A stretch of 13,547 nt of DNA from Halobacteroidaceae bacterium (lineage in GTDB: Bacteria > Bacillota > Halanaerobiia > B1SED10-174). The notes beneath the pieces were generated by a model that was given only the letters and a program-made list of their open reading frames with translations, searched no databases and was not told the origin of the DNA. Positions within the stretch are counted from its first letter, which is position 1. Every line of letters begins with the position of its first letter. The position numbers and the translations under genes are program-made. The stretch lies in contig PUKG01000039.1 in the NCBI GenBank assembly GCA_003550445.1, forward strand, positions 1 through 13,547, read 5' to 3'. Of the stretch, positions 13,432 to 13,547 are shown one piece after another.

Positions 13432-13507
13432 TGGAGCCGACGGAGGGAATCGAACCCCCAACCTGCTGATTACGATTCAGCCGCTCTGCCAATTGAGCTA
13501 CGCCGGC
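13432..13507 (-). tRNA. tRNA-Thr (anticodon CGU)
   Basis: A complete 76-base cloverleaf with CCA encoded. The acceptor stem GCCGGCG pairs with CGUCGGC (one G-U). The D arm is GCUC/GAGC. The anticodon arm GCUGA/UCAGC carries loop AUCGUAA, giving anticodon CGU, which reads ACG threonine. The T arm is GGGGG/CCCUC with loop UUCGAUU. The discriminator base is U. It appears to be transcribed singly, with a terminator just downstream. No integrase or repeated attachment site is seen beside it within the window. Confidence 0.95.
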
Positions 13508-13547
13508 TCAGCAAATATAATTTTATCAATTTTACCCCTAAAAATCA

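Noticed and set aside
13393..13507. tRNA-Thr as an integration site of a mobile element
   Set aside because: No integrase, no direct repeat of the tRNA 3' end and no other mobile-element gene in the window.

Overview
The window looks like a chromosomal segment of a low-GC, anaerobic-type Firmicute. AT-rich intergenic DNA, strong AGGAGG-type ribosome binding sites, U-tailed hairpin terminators, several lipobox lipoproteins and a YoaP-type acetyltransferase fit that group. The acidic secreted protein would suit a salt-adapted lineage such as Halanaerobiales, but no phylogenetic marker here decides it, so this is inference. Almost all genes are on the minus strand; only two convincing genes (5617-5784 and 8594-9301) are on the plus strand.

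Left part (1-5412, minus): the N-terminal part of a lipoprotein runs off the left edge. A two-gene unit follows in which a phosphotriesterase-family metal hydrolase (1708-2604) precedes a PLP-dependent methionine gamma-lyase/cystathionine gamma-synthase family enzyme (488-1687), closed by a terminator. After about 650 bases without an intact gene comes a second two-gene unit: a DUF6544-like membrane-anchored protein (4555-5412), then an M24 (Xaa-Pro type) metallopeptidase (3255-4523).

Middle part (5617-9301): a 55-residue zinc-ribbon protein on plus converges on a multidomain lipoprotein on minus, with back-to-back terminators between them. A small lipoprotein (7733-8101), a candidate 39-residue membrane peptide (8267-8386) and a divergent acidic secreted protein (8594-9301) follow. 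The secreted protein has its Shine-Dalgarno placed as if translation begins at an ATT codon.

Right part (9565-13507): a GNAT/YoaP acetyltransferase with a possible structured leader; a leucine-rich-repeat lipoprotein with twelve 66-bp units, two of them identical, and a leader ending in an intrinsic terminator; then about 900 bases without an intact gene but with decayed reading frames, an orphan leader-like element and terminators; finally tRNA-Thr(CGU).

The main theme is a set of lipid-anchored surface proteins. Three of them (left edge, 5937-7325, 10662-12377) share the divergent InlB B-repeat module. I found no mobile element, CRISPR array, phage or defence system. The best candidates for something undescribed are the two leader RNAs (10443-10512 and 12443-12546), neither of which I could assign to a known riboswitch class.
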